From NCBI GenBank assembly GCA_021827465.1, contig JAKAVX010000028.1, positions 1 to 12,742 on the forward strand: DNA of 12,742 nucleotides, written 5' to 3'. Source of the stretch: Deltaproteobacteria bacterium. Its GTDB lineage: Bacteria > Desulfobacterota_B > Binatia > Binatales > Binataceae. Each line of letters opens with the position of its first letter. Position 1 is the first letter of the stretch. Of this stretch, positions 6,439 through 12,742 are shown piece by piece. The position numbers and the translations under genes are program-made. A model generated the notes under the pieces. The model was not told the origin of the DNA and ran no database searches. It saw nothing but the letters and a program-made list of their open reading frames with translations.

Positions 6439-8036
6439 CAGGGCACCTCCTCGATTCGGCGGCTTACACTGATCGAACCAATCGGGCCGCTAACCCATCC
6501 GGAGAAGATCGCCGAGAATTTTCCGGCTTCTCCGCCTGCAACGATAATATTGATGTCCTCGGGCTTACGGAACTTGGGCACGCGATGCTCGAGTTGCCCG
6601 GGTGTGGGATTTTCCAGGCCGAAGGCCTTGAGCGGGATTCCCTCGCCGCATTCCTGGTCGGGAAGAAGCTCGCGAAGCGGGCGCGCGGTCGCCTGCTGGA
6701 TTCGCTCGCGGACTTGCGCTTTCGACCATTTGTCGCGCGCGATCGTGTCGGCGTGCTCGGGTGACACGACCAGCAGGACCTCGCCCGAGAGATGCTGCTT
6801 CGGATGCCAACACGCTTCCAGGCCGAGCGCGAGCGAAGTGCATAGCGCGTGCGCGGTGCGGGAATGCTGGTCGGCAATCTGGCGCGAGCCGGCTTCCAGC
6901 CCGAAGACCGTGACGACGCTTTCGTCCTTGCCGAAGCCGCGTTCGACGTGAAGCGGCTCCCACGGGCTTCGTTCCTCCCATTCGGCGAAGCAGGTGGTGA
7001 ACTTGCCGATCGCGCCAAGCGTGGACCGTTCGATATCGCCGGGACGCGCGCCGCCGATATTGCGCAGCGCCAGCTTGACCGCGCGTCCGATCGTGGCGTT
7101 GGCGCGGTTTCCGTACCCGAGCGCCATCATCCCCATGTTCATTCCCAGGTGGCGCCGGACAGGCCCGTTCACGATTATGACCGGCGTCGCGCCCCAAGTG
7201 GTCGCCATCACGCCATGGATATTGAACTCGGGCGTGGCGATCGCCTCTAGCGCGGCGAGCACGACTGGAAGGTATTCGGGCCTGCATCCCGCCATCACGG
7301 CGTTCGCGGCGAGCTTCTCGATGGAAGCCGGCGCCAGGTTCGGTGGCAGCACGGCGACAATTTCGCGCGGGTCGCGCCGCGTCCCGGTGAGCATCCGGGC
7401 GACACGCTCCGGCGTCGGCGGCACGACCGGAAGCCCGTCGGTCAGGCCGCGCTCGAACATGAACTCGAACTCGTCCTGCGCGCCGATCTCGATTCGCCGC
7501 GCTGTCAGCCGTTCTCCTCGTGCGGCGGCTTCGAGGCGCTCGGCCACATCCGGCTCGACCGATTTCGAGCCGCATCCGGGACGCTGCGCGGGATATGAAT
7601 CCCAATCGATTTTCGGCGCGGAAAGATCGCCGATTCGGGCGAGCTCGGCGATCAGATTTTGCCAGTCGGCGCGATCGAACCCCTCGAAGCGGCGCAACTG
7701 CGCGCCGTCGGGAGCGGCGAGCACGATCGTCGGGACGATTTCGATTCCGTAGGCGAACGAGGCCGAAAGCGCCGAGTCATCGAGCATCGGGGCGCTCAAG
7801 CGGTTGCTCTCGACGAGTTTCGCGTTCCCCTCGGCGTCCTGGCCTATCGCCCATACGTCGAGCTTTGCGCCGAACGCGCGATAGGCGGCCTCTATCAGCG
7901 GCATCGTGAGCCGGCAGGTCGGGCAATCTTCCTTGACGAAGCAGAGCAGCGCATGGCGTCCGGCCGGAAAGCTCCGTTCGTTCGCGCCGAGATCCTTCAG
8001 CGTGAAGGAGGGTAGTTGTTTGCGAGGCTCTTCCAT
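6438..8036 (-). CDS. Thioredoxin-like domain fused to a large uncharacterised domain; UGSC partner
   Basis: A 532-residue protein. Residues 1-135 form a redoxin/thioredoxin-like domain: FTLKDLGANERSFPAGRHAL, then CFVKEDCPTC with the redox motif Cys38-Pro-Thr-Cys41, and a cis-proline Pro102 in EIVPTIVL. A linker carries PGCGSKS (153-159). The rest (190-525) is a large domain I cannot name, with GLTDGLPVVPPTPERVARML (197-216), GVMATTWGATPVIIVNGPVR (275-294), HLGMNMGMMALGYGNRAN (297-313), FTTCFAEWEE (346-355) and IIVAGGEAGKFSAIF (497-511); these read as tightly conserved patches. No signal peptide or membrane segment, so probably cytoplasmic. Its TGA stop overlaps the UGSC ATG (TGATG), implying coupled translation. 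It could supply electrons to, or share a substrate with, the selenoprotein. ATG 8036 lacks a clear Shine-Dalgarno. No enzyme activity can be assigned. Confidence 0.85.
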   Translation of the reverse strand: MEEPRKQLPSFTLKDLGANERSFPAGRHALLCFVKEDCPTCRLTMPLIEAAYRAFGAKLDVWAIGQDAEGNAKLVESNRLSAPMLDDSALSASFAYGIEIVPTIVLAAPDGAQLRRFEGFDRADWQNLIAELARIGDLSAPKIDWDSYPAQRPGCGSKSVEPDVAERLEAAARGERLTARRIEIGAQDEFEFMFERGLTDGLPVVPPTPERVARMLTGTRRDPREIVAVLPPNLAPASIEKLAANAVMAGCRPEYLPVVLAALEAIATPEFNIHGVMATTWGATPVIIVNGPVRRHLGMNMGMMALGYGNRANATIGRAVKLALRNIGGARPGDIERSTLGAIGKFTTCFAEWEERSPWEPLHVERGFGKDESVVTVFGLEAGSRQIADQHSRTAHALCTSLALGLEACWHPKQHLSGEVLLVVSPEHADTIARDKWSKAQVRERIQQATARPLRELLPDQECGEGIPLKAFGLENPTPGQLEHRVPKFRKPEDINIIVAGGEAGKFSAIFSGWVSGPIGSISVSRRIEEVP

Positions 8037-8246
8037 CGCGGCGTGTTCCCGTGTCTGGCTCGAGACCGATTGCAGCAGCGAGCCGCGCCGGCGCGCGGCG
8101 TCGTTCCGAGCCGAATCCTACAACTCAAACGCGCAAGGCTCCAAGAGAACGACGCTTGAGTTAGCCCGGGCATGGCGATAGCTACGGACTCTGTTGGGGG
8201 GCACCCGCGCTGGCTGCTTCGAATACGCAGGGAGGATATCGCCGCT
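8037..8246. promoter_or_regulatory. Divergent intergenic region between the redoxin/UGSC operon and the DUF1326 gene
   Basis: This 210-base gap separates the only divergent gene pair, so promoters for both directions should lie here. A weak plus-strand candidate is TTGAGT at 8156-8161 with TAGCTA 17 bases on; the match to sigma-70 boxes is poor. GC-rich inverted repeats are visible: GCCGCGC/GCGCGGC at 8082-8099 with a 4-base loop, and GGCTCG (8057-8062) that can pair with CGAGCC at 8079-8084 or 8107-8112. These could structure the leader of the minus-strand mRNA. No riboswitch was recognised. Confidence 0.4.
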
Positions 8247-8867
8247 ATGGACTCCTTACCCCGATGGCAGTTGGAAGCCGATTATATCGAGACTTGCAAT
8301 TGCGACTTCGGATGCCCGTGCAATTTCAATGGAATTCCGACGGGCGCGCGATGCCAGGCGATCGTCGGTTATCACGTCCGGTCGGGTAATTTCGGCGGCG
8401 TGATACTCGACGGGCTCGATTTTATCTCGGCATCTTCATGGCCGGGCGCGATTCACGAAGGCAACGGGACGGCGCGGTTCTATATCACCGACCGCGCGAC
8501 CCCCGAGCAGCGGGCCGCGCTCACCGAGATAACGTACGGCCGCGCGGGAGGGAACGGGCCGTTCGCGATCTTCGCTGGGACCTACAGCAACTTCCTCGAG
8601 CCGGAGTTCGTGCCGATCGAGATGCGCGTTGAAGGCAAGCGGAGCGCATTCGCGGTGCCGGGCGTGCTCGAAGCGCAGGTCACGCCGCACGTCGACCCGG
8701 TTTCCGGCAAAGAGGTCGATGTGCAGATGCTTCTTCCGAGCGGCTTCATCTGGCAGCGTGCGCACGCGGTCAGATCGGCCGCGATGCGCGTCCTCAGTCC
8801 GGCGCTGAATTTCGGCCACCCGGGAAAAAACGCGTTCGTTTCGGTCGTGAGCTACGAGGGCCCGTAG
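8247..8867 (+). CDS. DUF1326 domain protein with a CxCxxxCxC cluster
   Basis: A 206-residue member of the DUF1326 family, function unknown. Close to the N-terminus lies YIETCNCDFGCPCNFNG, with Cys17, Cys19, Cys23 and Cys25; such clustered cysteines suggest metal binding or thiol chemistry. Further blocks are GFIWQRAHAVRSAAMRV and the C-terminal KNAFVSVVSYEGP. No signal peptide or membrane segment is seen. ATG at 8247 has GGAGG at 8231-8235 and starts just before the first family motif. An upstream in-frame ATG at 8172 would add 25 residues of non-family sequence and has no ribosome binding site. The gene diverges from the redoxin/UGSC operon and is the only one here on the plus strand, so shared regulation with that operon is possible. 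It converges on the kelch gene, with 27 bases between stops. Confidence 0.88.
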   Translation: MDSLPRWQLEADYIETCNCDFGCPCNFNGIPTGARCQAIVGYHVRSGNFGGVILDGLDFISASSWPGAIHEGNGTARFYITDRATPEQRAALTEITYGRAGGNGPFAIFAGTYSNFLEPEFVPIEMRVEGKRSAFAVPGVLEAQVTPHVDPVSGKEVDVQMLLPSGFIWQRAHAVRSAAMRVLSPALNFGHPGKNAFVSVVSYEGP

Positions 8868-8894
8868 CGCTTTAGGCGCGATGCGCGGCACGGA

Positions 8895-10154
8895 TCACTC
8901 GCCGTGGTCGTGATGGCGTTCGTAGCGCTGGAACGCGCGCGGGATAAAGTCGCGCGTCGGCGGGTCGTACAGTTCCGAGGTCGCGGTCACGTCGCTCTCA
9001 TTGTCGATTCCGCCGGTCATCAGCACCATTCCGGTTTTGAGCAGAGTCGCGGTGCCTTCGAGCCGTCCGACGTGCAGAGGCTCGACCTTTGAGAAGGTGC
9101 CGGTTCCTGGATCGAACAATTCGGCATCGCGCATCCCGACCACCACCGGCCCTTTGAGTCTCCATCCTCCGGCGACCAGCACGGTTCCGTCATCAAGCAG
9201 GGTCGCGGTCGCAAGATAATGCGGGCGGGCCATCCTGCCCACGGCGGAGAATTTTCCGGTCCGCGGATCGAAGACCTCGGCGGTATCGAGCGGCGCAAGC
9301 GAGAAGAGATCGCGCTCGGGCGACTCGATCGGGGTTCTGCCGGTCTTGCCGCCTGCGATCAATACGCGCCCGTCCCCGAGCAGCACGGCCGCCTGCCCGG
9401 TCCGCCCGGAAGTCATGTGATTCGCGAGCGCGGCGAACTTCCCCGTCGCGGGATTGAAGATTTCAGCGCTGCTGTAAACCGTGTAGCCGCCCGGCGTGTT
9501 GCTGTGTCCCCCACCAGCGACGAGCACGCGGCCGTCCTTGAGCAGCGTCGCGGTCTGTCCCTCGCGCGCGACGGTCATCTTGCCGGTTGCGGTAAAGCGC
9601 CCGGTTACCGGATCGTAAATCTCGGCAGAGGCGAGCGCGTCGACGCCGTTGGAGGTTCCGCCGACTATCAGCACACGACCGTCCTGCAGCAGGGTCGCGG
9701 TCTGGCCCTGGCGCGGCGTTGTCATCGAGCCGGTCTCGCGGAAGGTTCCCGTCACCGGCTCGTAGAGTTCGGCGCTCGCCAGCGTAGTATGAAGGCCGGC
9801 GCCGGTGGTGCCGCCGACGGCGAGCACAAAGCCGTTGCGCAACAAGGTCGCGGTTTCCGCCTCGCGCGCAACGGTCATATTCCCGGTCGGGACGAAGCTG
9901 CCCAGTTCAGGGTCGTAGAGTTCGGCGCTGTTGAGCGCGGTGGCTGCGTCGGCTTCGGATGTGCCGCCGCAAATCAGGACTTTGCCGTTCCCGAGTCTGA
10001 CTGCGGCCTGATACGCCCGCGGCGCCGTCATCGAGAGCATCTCGACGCCGCCCACGCGCACCGGCAATGGTGCGGAACTCTCCGCTATCGGCACGCCGCA
10101 TCCAGCAGTGAGTACGGCGCAAACAGCTATCCAATGTGTGATTTGCGGGCGCAT
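8895..10154 (-). CDS. Kelch-repeat lipoprotein, predicted seven-bladed beta-propeller
   Basis: A 419-residue predicted lipoprotein. The first 18 residues form a signal peptide ending in a lipobox (LTAGC, Cys19). After a short linker come seven kelch-type repeats, beginning near residues 41, 92, 143, 192, 246, 307 and 359. Each follows the pattern MT-x-R-x-(G)QTATLL-x-DGRVL-x-GG, then SAELYDP-x-TG-x-F. Seven repeats predict a closed seven-bladed propeller. Repeat 5 carries an insertion (GRTPIESPERDLFSLAPL). The C-terminus is His-rich (YERHHDHGE), which could bind metal. Kelch propellers are usually binding scaffolds or, in some enzymes, oxidases; no catalytic residues can be named, so binding at the envelope is the simplest guess. 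ATG 10154 has only a weak ribosome site. It faces DUF1326 convergently and lies downstream of a terminator-like hairpin. Confidence 0.9.
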   Translation of the reverse strand: MRPQITHWIAVCAVLTAGCGVPIAESSAPLPVRVGGVEMLSMTAPRAYQAAVRLGNGKVLICGGTSEADAATALNSAELYDPELGSFVPTGNMTVAREAETATLLRNGFVLAVGGTTGAGLHTTLASAELYEPVTGTFRETGSMTTPRQGQTATLLQDGRVLIVGGTSNGVDALASAEIYDPVTGRFTATGKMTVAREGQTATLLKDGRVLVAGGGHSNTPGGYTVYSSAEIFNPATGKFAALANHMTSGRTGQAAVLLGDGRVLIAGGKTGRTPIESPERDLFSLAPLDTAEVFDPRTGKFSAVGRMARPHYLATATLLDDGTVLVAGGWRLKGPVVVGMRDAELFDPGTGTFSKVEPLHVGRLEGTATLLKTGMVLMTGGIDNESDVTATSELYDPPTRDFIPRAFQRYERHHDHGE

Positions 10155-10193
10155 CCTGGGACGATCAGGTCACAGCCGGTCGAAAATGATGCC

Positions 10194-10224
10194 GTAAAAA
10201 CATACGCCGCGTTGAAACACGGCG
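10194..10224 (-). terminator. Probable Rho-independent terminator upstream of the kelch gene
   Basis: On the minus strand a hairpin (outer arms CGCCG/CGGCG, 10205-10224, one mismatch, two more pairs, four-base loop) is followed by TATGTTTTT. It would end minus-strand transcription arriving from higher coordinates just before the kelch gene. That implies the kelch gene has its own promoter between about 10155 and 10194, or is reached by readthrough. Confidence 0.5.
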
Positions 10225-10812
10225 AAAGGAGCGAGCAGGGGGTTCCTGTCTTTTGCTGAGGGAAATAAGGCCTTTTCCGCCAAACGAAGGCTTTCCGAGC
10301 CAGTGGCAATGGGCTCTGGAAAGTCTTTGGGCCTGCGGATCGAGACCCTCGCGGGCGATCGTCCGGCGCGGAATTTTATTGCCGAGCTCGATAGGCGCCC
10401 GGCAAAGACATGGCGAAAGTCAGTCGAGCGAGGGCCAGAGTTCCTGAAGCTCGCGATCGACGGAACGTTTTGGCCGTCCGAAGCTGGGCTCCTTCCAAAT
10501 CAGCCGGCTCAGCGCAAAGCGCAGGCGAGAGGGTCTGGAAGTGGAAAAGACCGCGGACGGTTCCATTTCGTGCGTCTCGGAATGATATTCGCCGACAAGT
10601 GCTGCAAGCTTCACTAGATCGCGCCTCCCGATAAGTTCCCCTCCTCGCGCAAAGATTGTGGCGCAATCCGTGTGCCATCAAAAATCCATACTTTTGACGC
10701 GCTCAGTTTCGCCGCCGCTCCAGATCACGACATGCGTGTGCCATTAACGACACATTGTGGCAATCGGGTGTCAGCGATTCCCGGGGAGAGTGCGGATCGA
10801 GCGAAAACGAAA
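10225..10812. other. Mostly non-coding region with no confident gene
   Basis: This stretch lies between two minus-strand terminators. Two overlapping, opposed reading frames exist: a minus-strand ORF at 10420-10614 (listed separately) and a plus-strand frame at 10303-10617 (104 residues, beginning GTG with no ribosome site). Neither resembles a family I know, and third-position G/C is lower in both than in the certain genes. The part 10650-10775 holds near-repeats: ATTGTGGCGCAAT at 10655-10667 and ATTGTGGCAAT at 10754-10764, plus CGTGTGCCAT at both 10669-10678 and 10735-10744. No tRNA, rRNA or CRISPR repeats were seen. It could be a decayed gene or a regulatory region. Confidence 0.5.
10420..10614 (-). 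CDS. Possible small protein of unknown function (64 residues)
   Basis: A short minus-strand frame starting with GTG at 10614, preceded nine bases upstream by GGGAGG, which is a better ribosome site than several certain genes here have. The product begins MKLAALVGEYHSETHEME and ends DRELQELWPSLD, a mildly amphipathic, charged sequence with no signal peptide, membrane segment or known motif. Against it: third-position G/C is only moderate, and a longer plus-strand frame overlaps it completely. If real, it would be transcribed after the thiolase terminator from a promoter in 10650-10800 and end before the terminator at 10224. It is offered as a candidate only. Confidence 0.25.
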   Translation of the reverse strand: MKLAALVGEYHSETHEMEPSAVFSTSRPSRLRFALSRLIWKEPSFGRPKRSVDRELQELWPSLD

Positions 10813-10837
10813 ACGGCGGCCCGAGCCGGGCCGCCGT
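10800..10837 (-). terminator. Strong Rho-independent terminator after the thiolase gene
   Basis: A perfect 11-bp stem (ACGGCGGCCCG at 10813-10823 with CGGGCCGCCGT at 10827-10837) and a 3-base loop. On the minus strand it is followed by TTTTCGTTTTCG. It begins 28 bases past the thiolase stop codon and closes the acyl-CoA degradation operon. This is the clearest terminator in the window. Confidence 0.85.
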
Positions 10838-10865
10838 CTGTCTCATTCAGGATCCCTTTGGATGG

Positions 10866-12101
10866 CTACTTGCCGACGACGAACGAGCAACTGGTGGTGC
10901 CGCTGCCCCCGATATTCAGCATCGCGCACATCTTTGCGCCCTCGACCTGGTAGTCGCCCGCCGTGCCGCTCACCTGCCTGAAGCAGTCGAGCATCTGGCG
11001 CACGCCGGTGCATCCCACCGGATGCCCCGCGCCGATCAGTCCACCGCTCGGATTGATCGGAATCCGTCCGCCCATGTCGATCGCCCCTTCCTCGACCGCC
11101 TTCCACGACTCACCGGGCTTGGTGATGCCGAAATGGTCGATCGCCATGTACTCGGAGGTGGTGAAGCAATCGTGAGTCTCGATAGCCTGGATTTGCTCAA
11201 CGCCCGAGATACCGGCGCGCCGGAACGCATCGACGATAGCCTCTCGCGTGTGCGGCAGGACGTAGGTATTCTCGCGGCTCTCATCGACCTTGGCGTCGAA
11301 TTCGAGCGGGGCGGTACGATGGCCCCATCCGAGAATGCGCGGCAGGTCTTCGAGCTTTTTGCCGTTTCGCTTGGCCCATTCGGCGGCGTATTTTTCCGAG
11401 GCGAGGAACAGCGCGGCTGCGCCGTCGGTCACTTGGGAGCAGTCGCTGACCTTGATACGCCCGCCAATGACCTGGTTGAACTTGGACTCGCGCTGGGCCT
11501 GGCTCTCGCTCATGAACCAGGTGCGAGTCTGCGCGTTCGGATTGCGCTTGGCGTTGGAGTAGTTGATCGCCGAAATACGGGCGAGATGCTCGTCCTTCAA
11601 CCCGTAGCGCCTGTCGTATTCGTCGCCGAGGCGGCCGAACAGTTTCGGGAACGGAAAGTCGATTCCCTTGCTCTCGCGTTCGTACCATGCCGCGGTGCCG
11701 AGGTAGTCGCCGCCGGTGGTCGAATCCACAGTCTTCATCTGCTCGACGCCGACCACGCATTGAAGGTCGTAGCGTCCCGCTTCGATCTCTGCCGAGGCGG
11801 CCAGAATAGCGATCGAACCCGAGGCGCACGCGGCCTCGTGGCGGCTGGTCGGCAGGCCGCGGAAGGTCGGATCGATTTCGAGGAAAAACGCGCCGAGATG
11901 CCCCTGATGGGCATAAAGTTCGGCGGCGAAGTTACCCACGTGAGCGCTTTCGACCTCGCGCGGCTCGATCCTCGTCGCTTCAAGCGCCGCCAGCACAACC
12001 TCGCGCATCGGACCAACGAAATGCTTGCCCTCCTTGGTCCAGTTGCGGGCGAAATCGGTCTGCGCTCCTCCGATAATATAAACTGGTGCCGGCTTGGGCA
12101 T
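10866..12101 (-). CDS. Thiolase family protein (SCP-x type acetyl-CoA acyltransferase-like)
   Basis: A 411-residue thiolase-fold protein that would cleave (or form) 3-ketoacyl-CoA with CoA or acetyl-CoA. The nucleophile is Cys92 in HEAACASGSIAI (88-99). The C-terminal half carries ETHDCFTTSE (308-317; His310, Cys312) and GGLIGAGHPVGCTG (353-366; His360), the SCP2/SCP-x-type arrangement, then LNIGGSGTTSCSF near the end. The usual GHPxGATG has Cys364 where Ala is more common. ATG 12101 has AAGGAG eight bases upstream; the frame is open 32 codons earlier but overlaps the upstream gene. It starts 16 bases after the dehydrogenase stop, so the two form an operon for the last steps of beta-oxidation or a related acyl-CoA or sterol side-chain pathway. 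The chain-length range cannot be told. Its terminator is at 10800-10837. Confidence 0.93.
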   Translation of the reverse strand: MPKPAPVYIIGGAQTDFARNWTKEGKHFVGPMREVVLAALEATRIEPREVESAHVGNFAAELYAHQGHLGAFFLEIDPTFRGLPTSRHEAACASGSIAILAASAEIEAGRYDLQCVVGVEQMKTVDSTTGGDYLGTAAWYERESKGIDFPFPKLFGRLGDEYDRRYGLKDEHLARISAINYSNAKRNPNAQTRTWFMSESQAQRESKFNQVIGGRIKVSDCSQVTDGAAALFLASEKYAAEWAKRNGKKLEDLPRILGWGHRTAPLEFDAKVDESRENTYVLPHTREAIVDAFRRAGISGVEQIQAIETHDCFTTSEYMAIDHFGITKPGESWKAVEEGAIDMGGRIPINPSGGLIGAGHPVGCTGVRQMLDCFRQVSGTAGDYQVEGAKMCAMLNIGGSGTTSCSFVVGK

Positions 12102-12117
12102 CTTAATAGCTCCTTGT

Positions 12118-12742
12118 TTAACCGACGAAAGTACGGCCGTACTGCAATGCGCCGCCGTGGAACAGCCTACCACCATTCGATGCGACTTTCTCCACAACCG
12201 GGGGCACCACGAGGCCGTGACGTTTGAAAAGTTCCACCGTCCTGCGCGCGCCCAGAAGATCGACGATTGCGCACGGCGGCGCCCAGTTGAAGCCGAAGCT
12301 CATGATCGTATCGACATCCTCGGCCGATTCGGCGACCTCGCCCACGCGGTTGAGCGCGTAGCTGACATAGCCGAGGATGACCCGGCGGGCGATATCCGCC
12401 TCGGGTCCGGTCGCCTCGGCGAAGACCGCGAACGCTTCGGCGTAGCGGCCGACACGGTTTAGCTGCTTCATCTTCTCAACGAAATCAACCGGCTTGGGCG
12501 CCTCGAACGGCTTGTAGGAGCCCGATGCGGGATCGAACACCTCGACCGTCTTCTTGTCCGGCCTGCGATAGAAGCCGCCCACCTTCGGCGTCTTGTCGCC
12601 CAGCCGCCCCTCGGCGATTCCCTTTGCCATGAAGTCAGGCAGGCGAAATGCGGGGCGCGCCTCGTCCTCGACCTGCGCATAGACGTTGTCAACGATCGCC
12701 CGATGGACGTCCCATCCGACCAGATCGACGGTCATGAGCGGC
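12118..12742 (-). CDS. 3-hydroxyacyl-CoA dehydrogenase, C-terminal part (starts outside the window)
   Basis: The frame is open through the right edge, so the N-terminal NAD-binding domain and any further domains lie outside. The visible 200-odd residues match the C-terminal helical domain(s) of the family: LMTVDLVGWDVHRAIVDNVY, the substrate-region FRLPDFMAKGIAEGRLGDKT, KVGGFYRR, then a second copy-like segment with RRVILGYVSYALNRVGEVAE and DVDTIMSFGFNWAPPCAIVD. The family oxidises L-3-hydroxyacyl-CoA to 3-ketoacyl-CoA with NAD, the step just before the thiolase encoded next. The tandem C-terminal segments suggest a long, FadB/FadN-like monofunctional or bifunctional protein, but this cannot be settled here. 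ATG at 12735 is inside the conserved region and is not the true start. Stop is TAA at 12120-12118. Confidence 0.9.
   Translation of the reverse strand, partial: PLMTVDLVGWDVHRAIVDNVYAQVEDEARPAFRLPDFMAKGIAEGRLGDKTPKVGGFYRRPDKKTVEVFDPASGSYKPFEAPKPVDFVEKMKQLNRVGRYAEAFAVFAEATGPEADIARRVILGYVSYALNRVGEVAESAEDVDTIMSFGFNWAPPCAIVDLLGARRTVELFKRHGLVVPPVVEKVASNGGRLFHGGALQYGRTFVG

Noticed and set aside
5827..6951. Plus-strand frame of 374 residues across the waaF start, UGSC gene and redoxin end
   Set aside because: It crosses three well-supported minus-strand genes and has the Arg/Ser-rich make-up typical of antisense frames here.
9000..10000. Repeated GTCGCGGT-type motif every 150 bases or so, resembling spaced repeats
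   Set aside because: They encode the QTATLL segments of successive kelch blades, so this is protein repetition and not CRISPR or a DNA repeat array.
10303..10617. Plus-strand frame of 104 residues, considered as a RelE/HigB-like toxin remnant
   Set aside because: Only vague compositional likeness; no ribosome site, no partner antitoxin gene, and no conserved toxin residues could be named.
10755..12227. Long plus-strand frame (490 residues) opposite the thiolase gene
   Set aside because: It is the antisense shadow of a certain thiolase gene in GC-rich DNA; its product has no recognisable motif and no ribosome site.

Overview
The window is GC-rich bacterial DNA with strong G/C at third codon positions. 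The lipid A gene lpxD, a heptosyltransferase and several lipoprotein or secreted-protein genes point to a diderm (Gram-negative) bacterium. The mix of DUF1329, DUF1326, SCP-x-type thiolase/3-hydroxyacyl-CoA dehydrogenase and a UGSC selenoprotein fits a metabolically versatile deltaproteobacterial or Binatota-like lineage. That taxonomic guess is inference; there is no rRNA or tRNA here. All genes but one are on the minus strand.

Layout, right to left (the direction of most transcription). (a) 12742-10813: the end of a 3-hydroxyacyl-CoA dehydrogenase gene and, 16 nt later, a thiolase gene, closed by a strong hairpin terminator; this is a fatty-acid/acyl-CoA degradation operon. (b) 10812-10155: a mostly non-coding stretch with a possible small ORF, imperfectly repeated motifs and a second minus-strand terminator. 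(c) 10154-8895: a lipoprotein with seven kelch repeats, convergent with (d) the only plus-strand gene, a DUF1326 protein with a CxCxxxCxC cluster (8247-8867). (e) Diverging from it is the most interesting unit (8036-5923): a 532-residue protein with a thioredoxin-like N-terminus (CPTC), coupled by a TGATG overlap to a UGSC-family gene. In that gene an in-frame TGA reads as selenocysteine and is followed at once by a stem-loop resembling a bacterial SECIS. Standard gene calling would cut this gene into two small ORFs. (f) 5868-3416: heptosyltransferase (waaF-like), lpxD and a tiny lipoprotein, serving the outer membrane. (g) 3366-641: an AlkA-type DNA glycosylase, a RidA-family protein lacking the canonical arginine, and a class III (HemL-like) aminotransferase. 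(h) 569-1: the N-terminal part of an exported DUF1329 protein, with a 7-bp-arm palindrome directly upstream.

The genes from 8036 down to the left edge are co-directional with mostly short gaps. They may form one long transcript or several overlapping ones; no convincing terminator was seen between them. The proposed system is the thioredoxin-domain protein plus the UGSC selenoprotein, possibly with the cysteine-rich DUF1326 protein: a thiol/selenol redox module of unknown substrate. The pairing and motifs are visible in the sequence; the biochemical role is inference. The selenocysteine machinery (selA, selB, selC, selD) is not in this window.
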